From Candidatus Marivariicella framensis (GTDB lineage Bacteria > Bacteroidota > Bacteroidia > Flavobacteriales > Flavobacteriaceae): a stretch of 64,000 bases of DNA. Below the pieces are notes generated by a model. That model was not told where the DNA came from, did not search any database, and worked only from the letters and a program-made list of their open reading frames with translations. This document shows, piece by piece, positions 8,180-16,626 of the stretch (its first letter is position 1; every line of letters begins with the position of its first letter). The stretch is from NCBI GenBank assembly GCA_905182735.1, contig CAJJCT010000031.1, forward strand, positions 1 through 64,000, in the 5' to 3' direction. Made by a program: the position numbers and the translations under genes.

Positions 8180-8668
8180 CTAATTAGAAATCATCCTTAT
8201 GTAATGTATAAATCCACTTCCTTCTATTTTATTATTAATATTTTCAGAGGTCAAATCAAACTGAATATCTTCAATATAATATTTTTGGTCCTCAACTGAA
8301 CTTTCAAACCTAACGCTATAACCTTTATCGATCTTATCGTTAGGTATTTTTATCAAACTAACTGTTCGTTCACCTCCACTCACTGTTTCTCCAGTAATGG
8401 CATCAATATTATTTCTAATTTTGCCATAAAATCTCCACCATTTACTTAATTCATTATACCACTCTTTATCTTTGCCTTGAACAAAAAGTGTGCTTTCGTA
8501 ATCTCCTTCTGGGTTAATTAGTGATATTATGATATATGCGCCAAACCCATCATAATCTGTCATCTGAATCATACATTTAACATTAGTAGTGTCTAATATT
8601 TTTGAATATGAAAACATTAAGAAACTTATCAAAACTATAACTATTGAGGTTTTTAATCTATTTTGCAT
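8180..8668 (-). CDS. DUF2271 family periplasmic protein
   Basis: 162 aa with an N-terminal hydrophobic segment (about 8-25) that acts as a signal peptide or anchor. The body fits DUF2271: GAYIIISLINPEG, a TLFVQGKDKEWY block, a W-rich WYNELSKWWRF, and DAITGETVSGG. The molecular role of the family is not established; members are often encoded next to PepSY proteins. Here it is the first gene of an operon with the PepSY-flavoreductase, so it may be a periplasmic partner of that electron route. Confidence 0.7.
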   Translation of the reverse strand: MQNRLKTSIVIVLISFLMFSYSKILDTTNVKCMIQMTDYDGFGAYIIISLINPEGDYESTLFVQGKDKEWYNELSKWWRFYGKIRNNIDAITGETVSGGERTVSLIKIPNDKIDKGYSVRFESSVEDQKYYIEDIQFDLTSENINNKIEGSGFIHYIRMISN

Positions 8669-8792
8669 GTTGTCTAAGTTTATTTAAATCAATATTATTT
8701 TTTGAAATCTATAAAACAGGTTACAAAAATAATTATTTATACTTAATCTAAATAAAAGAATTGAATAAAAATTTTTAAAAAATTAAAATTAT

Positions 8793-9668
8793 TTAATCTT
8801 CTTTTTTAAAACCATAAAAGAATTGTCCAATAAAGTCCTTAGACATATTATTATCTCCTTCATATCCAAGTTTTATTTCTCCATCTTTGTGAGGAACATA
8901 ATTAGTCTTAAATATATAATCCCAAACACTTAAACTGATTGCAAAATTGACTCCAATTTTAAATTTCTTTGGAGATGAATGTGCATGATGATGAAGGTGC
9001 ATAATTGGATTATTGAAAATATATTTTAAAGGGCCATAACTAAGCTTTATGTTTGAGTGATTTAAATGCCCAATAGTGATTGTTAGAAAATGAATTAAAT
9101 ATGCTTGCTCTGGCTCAAAACCACCAATCAACATTATAGCGAAAACTTTTAGAGGTTTATATAAAATATTTTCCATCCAATGATAACGAAAATGTGCAGC
9201 AAAACCCATTTCCTTAACCGAGTGATGAACCTTATGGAATTTCCATAAAAACGTATACTTATGCATTAAAATATGTGTGGTCCATTGAAAAAAGTCTAAA
9301 ATCACAAAAAAAATGAGTAATTGAATTAATGGGTTAAAATGGGAAAGATTCAATATAGAAATTGAATTTGAACTTATATTAAAAGCATCAAACATCATTT
9401 TATTAAAAACTTTATAAAAGCCAACAATAATTATTGAGAAAATGAAAAAGTTAAAAAACATATAAAAAAGATCTAACCAAAAATCTTGTCTAAATATTTT
9501 CTGATTCTTTCGCCAAGGAAAAACTAATTCAATAGTCCAAACCACCGATGAAATAATAATTAAACCCCAAAAGTAATTTTCACTAATTGGAACTTTAAAG
9601 AAAAACTGCCTTACAGTCCATTGTAAGACTCCTAAAAAAGACTCTATAAATAACTCAAAATATTCCAT
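8793..9668 (-). CDS. sterol desaturase / fatty acid hydroxylase superfamily protein
   Basis: A 291-aa integral membrane di-iron oxygenase. It has the histidine boxes HILMH, KFHKVHHS, HLNHSN and HLHHHAHS in the usual order, with hydrophobic helices before and between them (about 25-45, 68-95 and 115-135). Family members hydroxylate or desaturate lipids, sterols or carotenoids; the substrate is not readable here. It stands alone on the minus strand, with a possible 29-codon membrane ORF ending 14 bases upstream. Gaps to both neighbours are AT-rich. Confidence 0.88.
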   Translation of the reverse strand: MEYFELFIESFLGVLQWTVRQFFFKVPISENYFWGLIIISSVVWTIELVFPWRKNQKIFRQDFWLDLFYMFFNFFIFSIIIVGFYKVFNKMMFDAFNISSNSISILNLSHFNPLIQLLIFFVILDFFQWTTHILMHKYTFLWKFHKVHHSVKEMGFAAHFRYHWMENILYKPLKVFAIMLIGGFEPEQAYLIHFLTITIGHLNHSNIKLSYGPLKYIFNNPIMHLHHHAHSSPKKFKIGVNFAISLSVWDYIFKTNYVPHKDGEIKLGYEGDNNMSKDFIGQFFYGFKKED

Positions 9669-9682
9669 GGATCAAACTCAAA

Positions 9683-9772
9683 CTAATTGTTAAAAAATAA
9701 TATGCAAATAAAAAAGACAAAAATAAAAATAATGGAAACTGTAATTTGAAAGGTTGAGAAGTGTTTTTTCAT
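9683..9772 (-). CDS. possible 29-aa single-helix membrane microprotein
   Basis: ATG to TAG, 29 codons: three charged or polar residues (MKKHFST) followed by about 18 hydrophobic residues rich in Ile and Phe, then NN. It ends 14 bases before the hydroxylase start and could be co-transcribed. It is too short for the ORF track. AT-rich DNA produces such Phe/Ile-rich frames by chance, so only conservation would prove it. No function can be assigned. Confidence 0.25.
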   Translation of the reverse strand: MKKHFSTFQITVSIIFIFVFFICILFFNN

Positions 9773-9931
9773 GTGATAAAATCATCATAAAGATAGTCAA
9801 CTAATTGAAACTAAACTCTATTATAAATTAGGGTTGAAAGGTTCACTAATATGAATAGAAACTAACACAAATTTAAATTTTTTGTTTGTCTCTATTGCTC
9901 TTAAATTCCAAATCAAAACCCTTTTTGTCTT

Positions 9932-11251
9932 TCACGAAATTAAAGTAGTTACCCGTACTTTTTTCTTCTTTAATCGGGTGTTATTTAATTTTTCCACCAG
10001 GACAACTGCTATTGTTTTTGGCACTGCAACAAAAGCACAATCTTGCTTTAACTCAATTATTCCTAGTTGGTCTTTTGTAATATTTCCTTGTTTAAAAAAA
10101 AGTCCTGCAATATCACCTTTAGAAATCTTATCTTTTCTTCCACCAGAAATAAATAGTGTTTCCCAAAACTGAGGCTTTCTTAATGCTTTTTTTGAGATAT
10201 TTACAACTTTAGGTTTTTTAACATACTCTGGAAAGTCTTCGTTTTCTCCTCTCAAAACATAGGCAGTTCCTTTAGAAACTACTCGAGCAGCTCTTCCATT
10301 TCTATGGACAAACTCTTCTTCGGAACGAGGCAGTTCGAAATGAATAATAAATTTTAGTTCTGGAATATCTAAGCCTCTTGAGGCTAAATCGGTAGCTATT
10401 AAAATCGAGTTGGTCCCATTTCGAAACTTTATCAATGAACGCTCTCTATCTTTTTGCTCCATTCCGCCTGAAAAGCAGCTATAGTTTAGCTTATTTTTAT
10501 CTAAAAAACGACTTACCTTATCAACACTACTTCTTAAGTTACAAAATATAATTCCATTTTGATTTCCAAGGTATTCTAATAAATTTAATAGGGTTGTCAA
10601 TTTATTTTTTGAAGAGGACAAGACCGTTTTAACCTCTAATTTCGAGACTACCTTTTCTTTTAAATAATTGACCATCTTGGGTTGGTCCAAGCGCACAAAG
10701 TCTGGAACTTTAATACTTTGCGTTGCCGATGTTAAAACCCGTTTATTTATATGGGGCAGCTGATTGATAATTTCACGCATCTCCGACTCAAAACCAACTT
10801 CAAGAGACTTATCAAACTCGTCTAATATAAGTGCTTTTATATATTTCTTAGAAAACCGATCATTACTAAAATGATCTGCAATTCTACCGGGAGTTCCTAT
10901 TAAAATTGAAGGCACATGCTTGATCTCAATCTTGTCCTTAGACATGGGACGGCCACCATATACAGCATTTACTTTAAATCCAGAACCCATAGTACGAACG
11001 ACCTGTTCAATTTGGATGGCAAGTTCACGTGAAGGAACAATAATTAATGCTTGCAGCTCTTTACAATTCGGATCTAGAGTCTTGATAATGGGCAATAAAA
11101 AAGCCAAGGTTTTACCTGTTCCTGTGGGAGACAAAAGAATTGTGTTGGTTGTTGATTCTATTATAGAAATAGCCTCCTTTTGCATTGGATTTAGTACATG
11201 AATATTTAATTTTGTTAAAATATCTTGTTGTTCTTTGATGCTATTTGCCAT
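9932..11251 (-). CDS. DEAD-box RNA helicase, DbpA-like
   Basis: 439 aa with the full helicase core: NPMQKEAI (Q motif), SPTGTGKT (motif I), LILDEFDK (motif II, DEFD rather than DEAD), TSATQ (motif III), ATDLASRGLD and HRNGRAAR (motif VI). After residue about 360 there is a domain with TLFISGGRKDKISKGDIAG, which resembles the DbpA RNA-binding domain that recognises 23S rRNA hairpin 92. A role in 50S ribosome assembly is therefore likely. It follows another helicase gene by 5 bases, as a two-gene unit. The DEFD variant keeps both metal-coordinating acidic residues and need not abolish activity. Confidence 0.87.
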   Translation of the reverse strand: MANSIKEQQDILTKLNIHVLNPMQKEAISIIESTTNTILLSPTGTGKTLAFLLPIIKTLDPNCKELQALIIVPSRELAIQIEQVVRTMGSGFKVNAVYGGRPMSKDKIEIKHVPSILIGTPGRIADHFSNDRFSKKYIKALILDEFDKSLEVGFESEMREIINQLPHINKRVLTSATQSIKVPDFVRLDQPKMVNYLKEKVVSKLEVKTVLSSSKNKLTTLLNLLEYLGNQNGIIFCNLRSSVDKVSRFLDKNKLNYSCFSGGMEQKDRERSLIKFRNGTNSILIATDLASRGLDIPELKFIIHFELPRSEEEFVHRNGRAARVVSKGTAYVLRGENEDFPEYVKKPKVVNISKKALRKPQFWETLFISGGRKDKISKGDIAGLFFKQGNITKDQLGIIELKQDCAFVAVPKTIAVVLVEKLNNTRLKKKKVRVTTLIS

Positions 11252-11256
11252 AATAA

Positions 11257-12588
11257 TTAATCCTTTTTTAAAGTAGATTTTTTTGAAATTGTTACACCTG
11301 TATTTGCTAAATAATTTGCAAGCACTTTCTCTATTAATTCTTCTTTTGTAAGGTGATGAAAAATAGTTCTCACCTGCTGTTTAAATTCAGCTGAAACACT
11401 ACGATTTGATTTGGTTTTAAATATTTTTTTTGCCCATAACAAACCGTTGTTTTCTTCAATGCTTTGTGCATCTCCTTTTTTGAATTCATTAAACTTAATA
11501 CCTAATTCCTTTTCAAAATCAGCAATTTCTTTAACTTCTTCTTCTTGAACTATAGTTAATGAAAAGCCTTTTACTCCTGCTCTTGCTGATCGTCCACTTC
11601 TATGCACGTAAGCTTCATAGGTGTCAGGTAAGTGATAATTCACAACATAGGTGATTTCTTTAACATCAATTCCACGAGCTGCTAAATCGGTTGCAATAAG
11701 AATATCTATATATCCTTTTCTAAATTGATCCATAATCCGGTCACGAATTCCTTGCGTTAAACTTCCATGAATCGATCCCGATGAGAATTTATTGATGGAT
11801 AAATTTTTACCTAATTTATTGACAGCTGCTTTTGTTTTGCAAAAAATAATCCCTCTTTCTCCTTCTTTAGCACTTAAAAAGTGCATTAAAACATTCAGTT
11901 TTTCTATTGGCTCTACAACCATATAGTAGTGATCTATGCCTTGATGACCCATCATAGTCATGTCAGTTTCTATTTGCAAAACATCCTTTGACATATAATT
12001 TTGAATCAATTGTTTTATAGCGCCAGAAAGAGTTGCGGTAAATAATAGTGTTCTACGATTTTTTGGAATTACTTCGATAATACGATCTAAATCATCTTTA
12101 AAAGCACTCACTATTTCATCTGCTTCATCCAACACTAAATACTTTATGTTCTTAATATTTATAGCACTACGGCCAATTAAATCTATCAAGCGTCCAGGTG
12201 TTGCAACAATAATATGCGTTTTAGTTTTTAAGCTCTCTATTTGAGATTTTATTGGAATTCCACCGTATACTGCTAAAACAGAAATCTCAGAAATGTACGC
12301 TCCATAAGTCAATAAATTGGCATGAATTTGTTGACCTAACTCTCTGGTAGGTGCTAGTATCACAACTTGAACATGAGTTTCTTCTATGTCGATTAACTGC
12401 AACAAGGGCAATCCAAAAGCAACAGTTTTACCCGTTCCTGTTTTTGCCAAAGCAACAAGATCTTCTTTTTGATTGAGTAACAACGGAATGATCTTTTTTT
12501 GTATATCTGTGGGAGTAGCAATTTTCAAATCTGCTAAACCTTTTTGTAATAGTTGGTTAATTCCTATATCAGAGAAAGATTTTGACAT
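11257..12588 (-). CDS. DEAD-box RNA helicase
   Basis: 443 aa. Core motifs: ATPTDIQKKII, AKTGTGKT, LVLDEADE, FTATLSG (TAT in place of the usual SAT), ATDLAARGID and HRSGRSAR. The C-terminal ~80 residues are basic and lack a domain I can name. It is the first gene of the helicase pair, with a TATCTTTG promoter-like element 15 bases upstream on the minus strand. RNA unwinding in ribosome assembly, cold response or mRNA decay are the usual roles. It is not a recent copy of its neighbour, as the two differ throughout outside the core motifs. Confidence 0.9.
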   Translation of the reverse strand: MSKSFSDIGINQLLQKGLADLKIATPTDIQKKIIPLLLNQKEDLVALAKTGTGKTVAFGLPLLQLIDIEETHVQVVILAPTRELGQQIHANLLTYGAYISEISVLAVYGGIPIKSQIESLKTKTHIIVATPGRLIDLIGRSAINIKNIKYLVLDEADEIVSAFKDDLDRIIEVIPKNRRTLLFTATLSGAIKQLIQNYMSKDVLQIETDMTMMGHQGIDHYYMVVEPIEKLNVLMHFLSAKEGERGIIFCKTKAAVNKLGKNLSINKFSSGSIHGSLTQGIRDRIMDQFRKGYIDILIATDLAARGIDVKEITYVVNYHLPDTYEAYVHRSGRSARAGVKGFSLTIVQEEEVKEIADFEKELGIKFNEFKKGDAQSIEENNGLLWAKKIFKTKSNRSVSAEFKQQVRTIFHHLTKEELIEKVLANYLANTGVTISKKSTLKKD

Positions 12589-12602
12589 AAAATTGTTTTA
12601 AA

Positions 12603-12610
12603 CAAAGATA
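12603..12610 (-). promoter_or_regulatory. -7-like promoter element of the helicase pair
   Basis: TATCTTTG on the minus strand matches TAnnTTTG and would start transcription about 11 bases before the ATG at 12588. No clear TTTG lies at the -33 position, so support is partial. Confidence 0.4.
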
Positions 12611-12774
12611 TATATACGAAATCCGATAATCGAATAAATTGGAGCTCTAATTAATTTAACTCAACGGTGAATGAATTGAGCAAAAAATAAAGGCTAATAG
12701 AATAATAAGTTTGCTCCCCCAAATGACCCCAGTTAAACAAAAAGGACATTAAACTATAATAGCATAAAATAGAT

Positions 12775-12942
12775 ATGGCAAATACAACAGGAAATATTAA
12801 AGGTGAAATACGATTAGCTGGTGGTTCTTATTTATCTTCACACAAGACTTGTCATGGAAATCAGCGAGATAGAAAATTATTTGTAGATAAAGAAACTGCT
12901 AATACCCATATAAGTATTGTTGGATATAAACCCTTAATATGA
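12775..12942 (+). pseudogene. 55-codon ORF resembling the C-terminus of a formylglycine-generating enzyme
   Basis: This ORF is too short for the track. It runs from ATG 12775 to a TGA overlapping the sulfatase start codon (ATGA). Its product contains LAGGSYLSSHKTCHG and ends HISIVGYKPLI, in the same order as the FGE/SUMF1 C-terminal block (GGS-aromatic-hydrophobic, Cys-x4-Cys, then a Gly-Phe-Arg-like end). The first active-site Cys position would be Ser and the second is Cys. A stop lies 4 codons upstream and nothing before it reads as the rest of an FGE. It may be a relic of a sulfatase-activating gene, or a short coupled leader ORF. Resemblance was judged by eye only. Confidence 0.35.
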
Positions 12943-14357
12943 AAAAAATAATCTCAATAGTAATATTATTTCTTCTTCATTCATGTGATCAGTCAAAACT
13001 TAATATTAAACCTAATTTTATTATAGTTTTTGTTGACGACATGGGGTACGGTGATTTAGGATCATATGGACACCCTACAATCAAAACTCCCAATCTGGAT
13101 AAAATGGCACACGAAGGACAAAAGTGGACTCAGTTTTACTCTGCATCAAGTGTTTGTACACCAAGTCGTGCAGGATTATTAACAGGACGACTACCCATAA
13201 GGAATGGTTTGATTGGTAGAAAACACAGGGTTTTTTTTCCTGACTCTAAACATGGTCTTCCTGATTCTGAGATAACCATTGCAGAAAAATTGAAAAAAAA
13301 TGGATATAAAACTGCCGCAATAGGTAAATGGCATCTAGGTCATAAAAAAGAATACCTTCCCCTTCAACATGGCTTTGATTATTATTATGGAATACCATAT
13401 TCGAATGATATGGATAAGATTAATAATGAAACATGTTGTCCAGGATCACAGTATTGGCAGAAGTATGAAAATGAAAGACCTGAATCAACTAACTATAATG
13501 TTCCTCTGATTGAAAATAATGAAATCATAGAAAGACCAGTAGATCAAACAACAATTACTAAGCGATTTTCGGATAAAGCAGTTGAATTTATAAGAAATAA
13601 TAAAGAAGATAATTTTTTTATTTATTTAGCTCATAATTTACCTCATACCCCGCTTTATGCTTCAGACGATTTTATAGGAAAAAGTAAAAGAGGGTTATAT
13701 GGCGATGTAATTGAAGAAATTGATTACGGAATGGGTTTGATAGTTGAGGAATTAAAGAAGAATAATCTTGATAAGAACACAATTGTAGTTTTTACATCTG
13801 ATAATGGTCCATGGCTCCCCTTTGAGTCTCACTCAGGCTCTGCAGGACTTCTTAGAGAAGGAAAGGGTTCTACCTGGGAAGGGGGACAAAGAATTCCTGG
13901 AATATTTTGGGGAGCTGACATAAGCCCCGGAGTAGTCAGTGATTTAGGATCAACGATGGATATCTTTCCTACTTTATTAGAAATGTCAAATACTAGTATG
14001 GTCGATGATAGAATAATGGATGGAATAAGTTTAAAGAATACATTATTAAATCATGAACCCAGTAAAAGAGAAACAATATTTTATTATCGCTCTAGGGAAA
14101 TTTATGCAGTTAGATTTGGCAAATATAAAGCTCACTTTATTACTCAAGGTGCTTATAATTATCCGCCAGGAAGCGATAAGAAGAAAGTTTTGAAAAAACC
14201 ATTACTTTATAATTTAAATATTGATCCATCTGAAAAATATGATATAGCAGATAAAAACCCTGAAATATTAATTAAAATCAATAAGATTGTAGAAATACAT
14301 AAAAAAAACTTAATTGCTCCTGAGGATTTGCTAAATGATAGGGAGGGGGCTAAGTGA
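12939..14357 (+). CDS. sulfatase (S1 arylsulfatase type), lipoprotein
   Basis: 472 aa. A lipoprotein signal peptide (FLLHSCDQ, lipobox Cys near residue 16) places it on the envelope. The alkaline-phosphatase-like sulfatase fold is shown by IIVFVDDMGYGDLGSYG (metal-binding Asp pair), the activation motif CTPSRAGLLTGR (C-x-P-S-R, whose Cys becomes formylglycine), GKWHLGH, and FTSDNGPW. It probably removes sulfate esters from algal or other polysaccharides. Maturation needs a formylglycine-generating enzyme or an anSME; neither is complete in this window. A second sulfatase gene follows after 208 bases. The start overlaps the stop of the short ORF before it. Confidence 0.93.
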   Translation: MKKIISIVILFLLHSCDQSKLNIKPNFIIVFVDDMGYGDLGSYGHPTIKTPNLDKMAHEGQKWTQFYSASSVCTPSRAGLLTGRLPIRNGLIGRKHRVFFPDSKHGLPDSEITIAEKLKKNGYKTAAIGKWHLGHKKEYLPLQHGFDYYYGIPYSNDMDKINNETCCPGSQYWQKYENERPESTNYNVPLIENNEIIERPVDQTTITKRFSDKAVEFIRNNKEDNFFIYLAHNLPHTPLYASDDFIGKSKRGLYGDVIEEIDYGMGLIVEELKKNNLDKNTIVVFTSDNGPWLPFESHSGSAGLLREGKGSTWEGGQRIPGIFWGADISPGVVSDLGSTMDIFPTLLEMSNTSMVDDRIMDGISLKNTLLNHEPSKRETIFYYRSREIYAVRFGKYKAHFITQGAYNYPPGSDKKKVLKKPLLYNLNIDPSEKYDIADKNPEILIKINKIVEIHKKNLIAPEDLLNDREGAK

Positions 14358-14565
14358 ATATTGCTATTTGGAGATGATAATAGGTGTGTTTTTAATAGTG
14401 GAATCACAAAATACATTAAAAGAATTAATAAGAAACTTGATGGCTTTGTATTTCTTTTGTTTTCAATTTTTTATATTTATTACAATTAACCCTAGGCAAT
14501 ATTCATAAGTTATTTATTTCTTATCACTCTCTTTATTTGACAATAAAGTTTAATTAAACACAATC

Positions 14566-16173
14566 ATGAAACATCTGTACCCAGTATTATTTTTTTCTTT
14601 TTTTCTTTCAAGCTGCACTGATAACTTAGAAACAAAGCCTAATATATTATTTATAATGTCTGATGACCATGCTTATCAAGCAATAAGTGCATACGATGAC
14701 CGACTGATAAAAACTCCTAATATTGATAGAATTGCAAATGAAGGTATGCTCTTTAACAATGCATGTGTTACTAACTCAATATGTGCTCCTTCCAGAGCAG
14801 TAATATTAACAGGAAAACATAGTCACATCAATGGTAAGATTGATAATCATGCTAAGTTTGATGACTCACAAACTACTTTTCCTCAACTTTTTCAAAAAGC
14901 TGGATATCAAACAGCTATGTTTGGTAAGCTTCATTTTGGAAACAATCCAAAGGGAGTTGATGACTTTCTAATACTTCCTGGACAAGGAGACTACATTAAT
15001 CCTAAATTCATAGGAAAAGAAAAAGACACAATAATTAGTGGGTATGTAACAGATATAATTACTGATTTAACATTGAATTGGTTTAAAACCAAAAGAGACA
15101 AAAACAAACCATTTTTAATGATGTACTTACATAAAGCTCCTCATAGAGCATGGTGGCCAAGTCCAGAAAAGTTTGCAGAATTTTATGAGAAAGAGTTTCC
15201 AGAACCTGAGTCCTTATTTGATAATTACTCTGGAAGGGGAACTGCTGCCAAAACAGCAGAAATGAATATTTTAACTCATATGCAATATATGCATGACAGT
15301 AAAGTTAGGCCCTCAACTATAGAGGAAATGGATAAAGTAGAACCTGAGATTGTTTATGTTAAAGGTGACGGAACTTTAATGCGTCCAACTGCAAAAGGAT
15401 TTACTCGTCCTTTTGGAAGAGCCAATGAAGATCAAAAGAAAAAATATGATATTACTCTCGATAAAATCAGCAAAGACTTTAAAGAAAATTGGCCGAAAAT
15501 GAATAATAAAGAAAAAATGAAATGGAAGTTTCAAAGATATATGCAAGATTATTTAGCAACTATTTCTTCCGTTGACGATAATGTTGGTCGTGTTTTGGAT
15601 TATCTTCAAGAGTCTGGACTAGATAAAAACACAATAGTGGTATACACATCTGATCAAGGATTTTATTTAGGGGAACACGGCTGGTTTGATAAAAGATTTA
15701 TTTATGATGAATCCTTTAAAACACCACTAATGATCAAATGGCCTAATATAATTACACCGGGAACAACCAGTGAAGAAATGGTTCAAAATCTAGATTTTGC
15801 TCAAACATTTTTAGAAGCTGCAATGATTGAAGCTCCTGAAGATATGCAAGGAGAAAGTCTTATTCCTTTATTAAAAGGAGATTCTGAGAATTGGAATAGA
15901 GATGCAGTATATTATCATTATTATGAATACCCTTCAGTACATATGGCTAAAAGACATTATGGAATTGTAAGTAAGGAATTCAAATTAGTTCACTTTTATT
16001 ATGACGTTGATGAATGGGAGTTATATGATCGTTTAAAAGACCCTAATGAAATGAACAATATATATGAAAATCCTGAATATAAAAACATAGTTGATGAATT
16101 AACTCAAGAATTAAAAGAAATGAGAATTAAATATAAAGATTCTGAAGAGCTAGATAAAAGTTTTATTTATTGA
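14566..16173 (+). CDS. sulfatase, lipoprotein
   Basis: 535 aa with a lipoprotein signal (FFLSSCTDN). Sulfatase motifs: ILFIMSDDHAYQAIS, CAPSRAVILTGK (C-x-P-S-R), GKLHFGNN, and YTSDQGFYLGEHGWFDKR. This last block is typical of iduronate-2-sulfatase-like and related S1 subfamilies. It differs clearly from the upstream sulfatase and has an insert near residues 220-310. A sulfated glycan such as fucoidan, ulvan or carrageenan fragments is the likely kind of substrate, but none can be named. No SusC/SusD pair or glycoside hydrolase lies in the window, so this is not a complete polysaccharide utilisation locus. Confidence 0.92.
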   Translation: MKHLYPVLFFSFFLSSCTDNLETKPNILFIMSDDHAYQAISAYDDRLIKTPNIDRIANEGMLFNNACVTNSICAPSRAVILTGKHSHINGKIDNHAKFDDSQTTFPQLFQKAGYQTAMFGKLHFGNNPKGVDDFLILPGQGDYINPKFIGKEKDTIISGYVTDIITDLTLNWFKTKRDKNKPFLMMYLHKAPHRAWWPSPEKFAEFYEKEFPEPESLFDNYSGRGTAAKTAEMNILTHMQYMHDSKVRPSTIEEMDKVEPEIVYVKGDGTLMRPTAKGFTRPFGRANEDQKKKYDITLDKISKDFKENWPKMNNKEKMKWKFQRYMQDYLATISSVDDNVGRVLDYLQESGLDKNTIVVYTSDQGFYLGEHGWFDKRFIYDESFKTPLMIKWPNIITPGTTSEEMVQNLDFAQTFLEAAMIEAPEDMQGESLIPLLKGDSENWNRDAVYYHYYEYPSVHMAKRHYGIVSKEFKLVHFYYDVDEWELYDRLKDPNEMNNIYENPEYKNIVDELTQELKEMRIKYKDSEELDKSFIY

Positions 16174-16314
16174 TTTATAATCATTTGCCTCCCTTCTATC
16201 ATTTAGTTGAATTTCATTTGAGAATTTTCTCATCAAAAAACGCATTACCTTATCATTACTTAAATGATTAAAAGCTGCTTTTAAATTCTCAATAACTTAA
16301 TTAAGTTCTGTCAT
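16150..16314 (-). pseudogene. possible decayed small gene with one in-frame stop
   Basis: On the minus strand an ATG at 16314 opens a frame that, apart from a TAA at codon 6, stays open for 48 more codons to a TAG at 16150. The product after the stop (VIENLKAAFNHLSND, then KVMRFLMRKFSNEIQL and further mixed residues) has a protein-like, helical composition rather than the Lys/Phe/Ile noise of AT-rich DNA. It overlaps the last 24 bases of the sulfatase gene. I do not recognise a family. Confidence 0.25.
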
Positions 16315-16322
16315 TGTGGATC

Positions 16323-16363
16323 AAAAAATAAAAGGGAGATAAACTTTCGAATATCTCCCTTTT
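16323..16363 (-). terminator. rho-independent terminator after the tRNA-Gly/tRNA-Leu unit
   Basis: On the minus strand, AAAAGGGAGATA and TATCTCCCTTTT form a 12-bp stem around a 10-base loop, followed by ATTTTTT. It lies 2 bases past the end of tRNA-Leu. Confidence 0.7.
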
Positions 16364-16365
16364 GG

Positions 16366-16450
16366 TACTCGAGGCGGGACTTGAACCCGCACGACCGCAA
16401 TGGTCATTGGATTTTAAGTCCAACGTGTCTACCAATTCCACCACTCGAGC
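16366..16450 (-). tRNA. tRNA-Leu (anticodon UAA)
   Basis: An 85-nt cloverleaf with a long variable arm, as expected for a class II tRNA. The acceptor arm is GCTCGAG with CTCGAGT; the anticodon stem TTGGA/TCCAA encloses CTTAAAA (anticodon TAA); the T arm contains GGTTCAAGTCC. No CCA is encoded. It lies 13 bases from tRNA-Gly on the same strand, probably as one transcript. Confidence 0.95.
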
Positions 16451-16463
16451 AAAATATACTTAG

Positions 16464-16535
16464 AGCGAAAGACGGGATTTGAACCCGCGACCCCCACCTT
16501 GGCAAGGTGATGCTCTACCCCTGAGCTACTTTCGC
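16464..16535 (-). tRNA. tRNA-Gly (anticodon GCC)
   Basis: A 72-nt cloverleaf. The acceptor arm GCGAAAG pairs with CTTTCGC with discriminator T; the D arm is GCTCAGGGGTAGAGC; the anticodon stem CACCT/AGGTG encloses TGCCA (anticodon GCC); the T arm contains GGTTCAAATCC. It is the first gene of the two-tRNA unit. Confidence 0.95.
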
Positions 16536-16584
16536 AAAAGGTTTACAAATATAGAATAAACATGTAAATAGCAGTTAAAGCTGA

Positions 16585-16626
16585 ATAAAAAAATTGGGTT
16601 TTTTTTAAAATTAATTAATACCCAAT
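16585..16626 (-). terminator. terminator-like hairpin overlapping the mutS stop codon
   Basis: On the minus strand ATTGGGT and ACCCAAT flank an AT-rich loop and are followed by TTTTTTATT. The left arm lies inside the last codons of mutS. The stem is short (7 bp) and the loop long, so support is moderate. Confidence 0.4.

Noticed and set aside
14358-14565. 208-base gap between the sulfatases
   Set aside because: AT-rich, no frame longer than about 22 codons with plausible content, no hairpin with T-run; nothing to annotate.
12939-16173. Polysaccharide utilisation locus
   Set aside because: Two sulfatases are present, but there is no SusC/SusD pair, glycoside hydrolase or carbohydrate regulator nearby.
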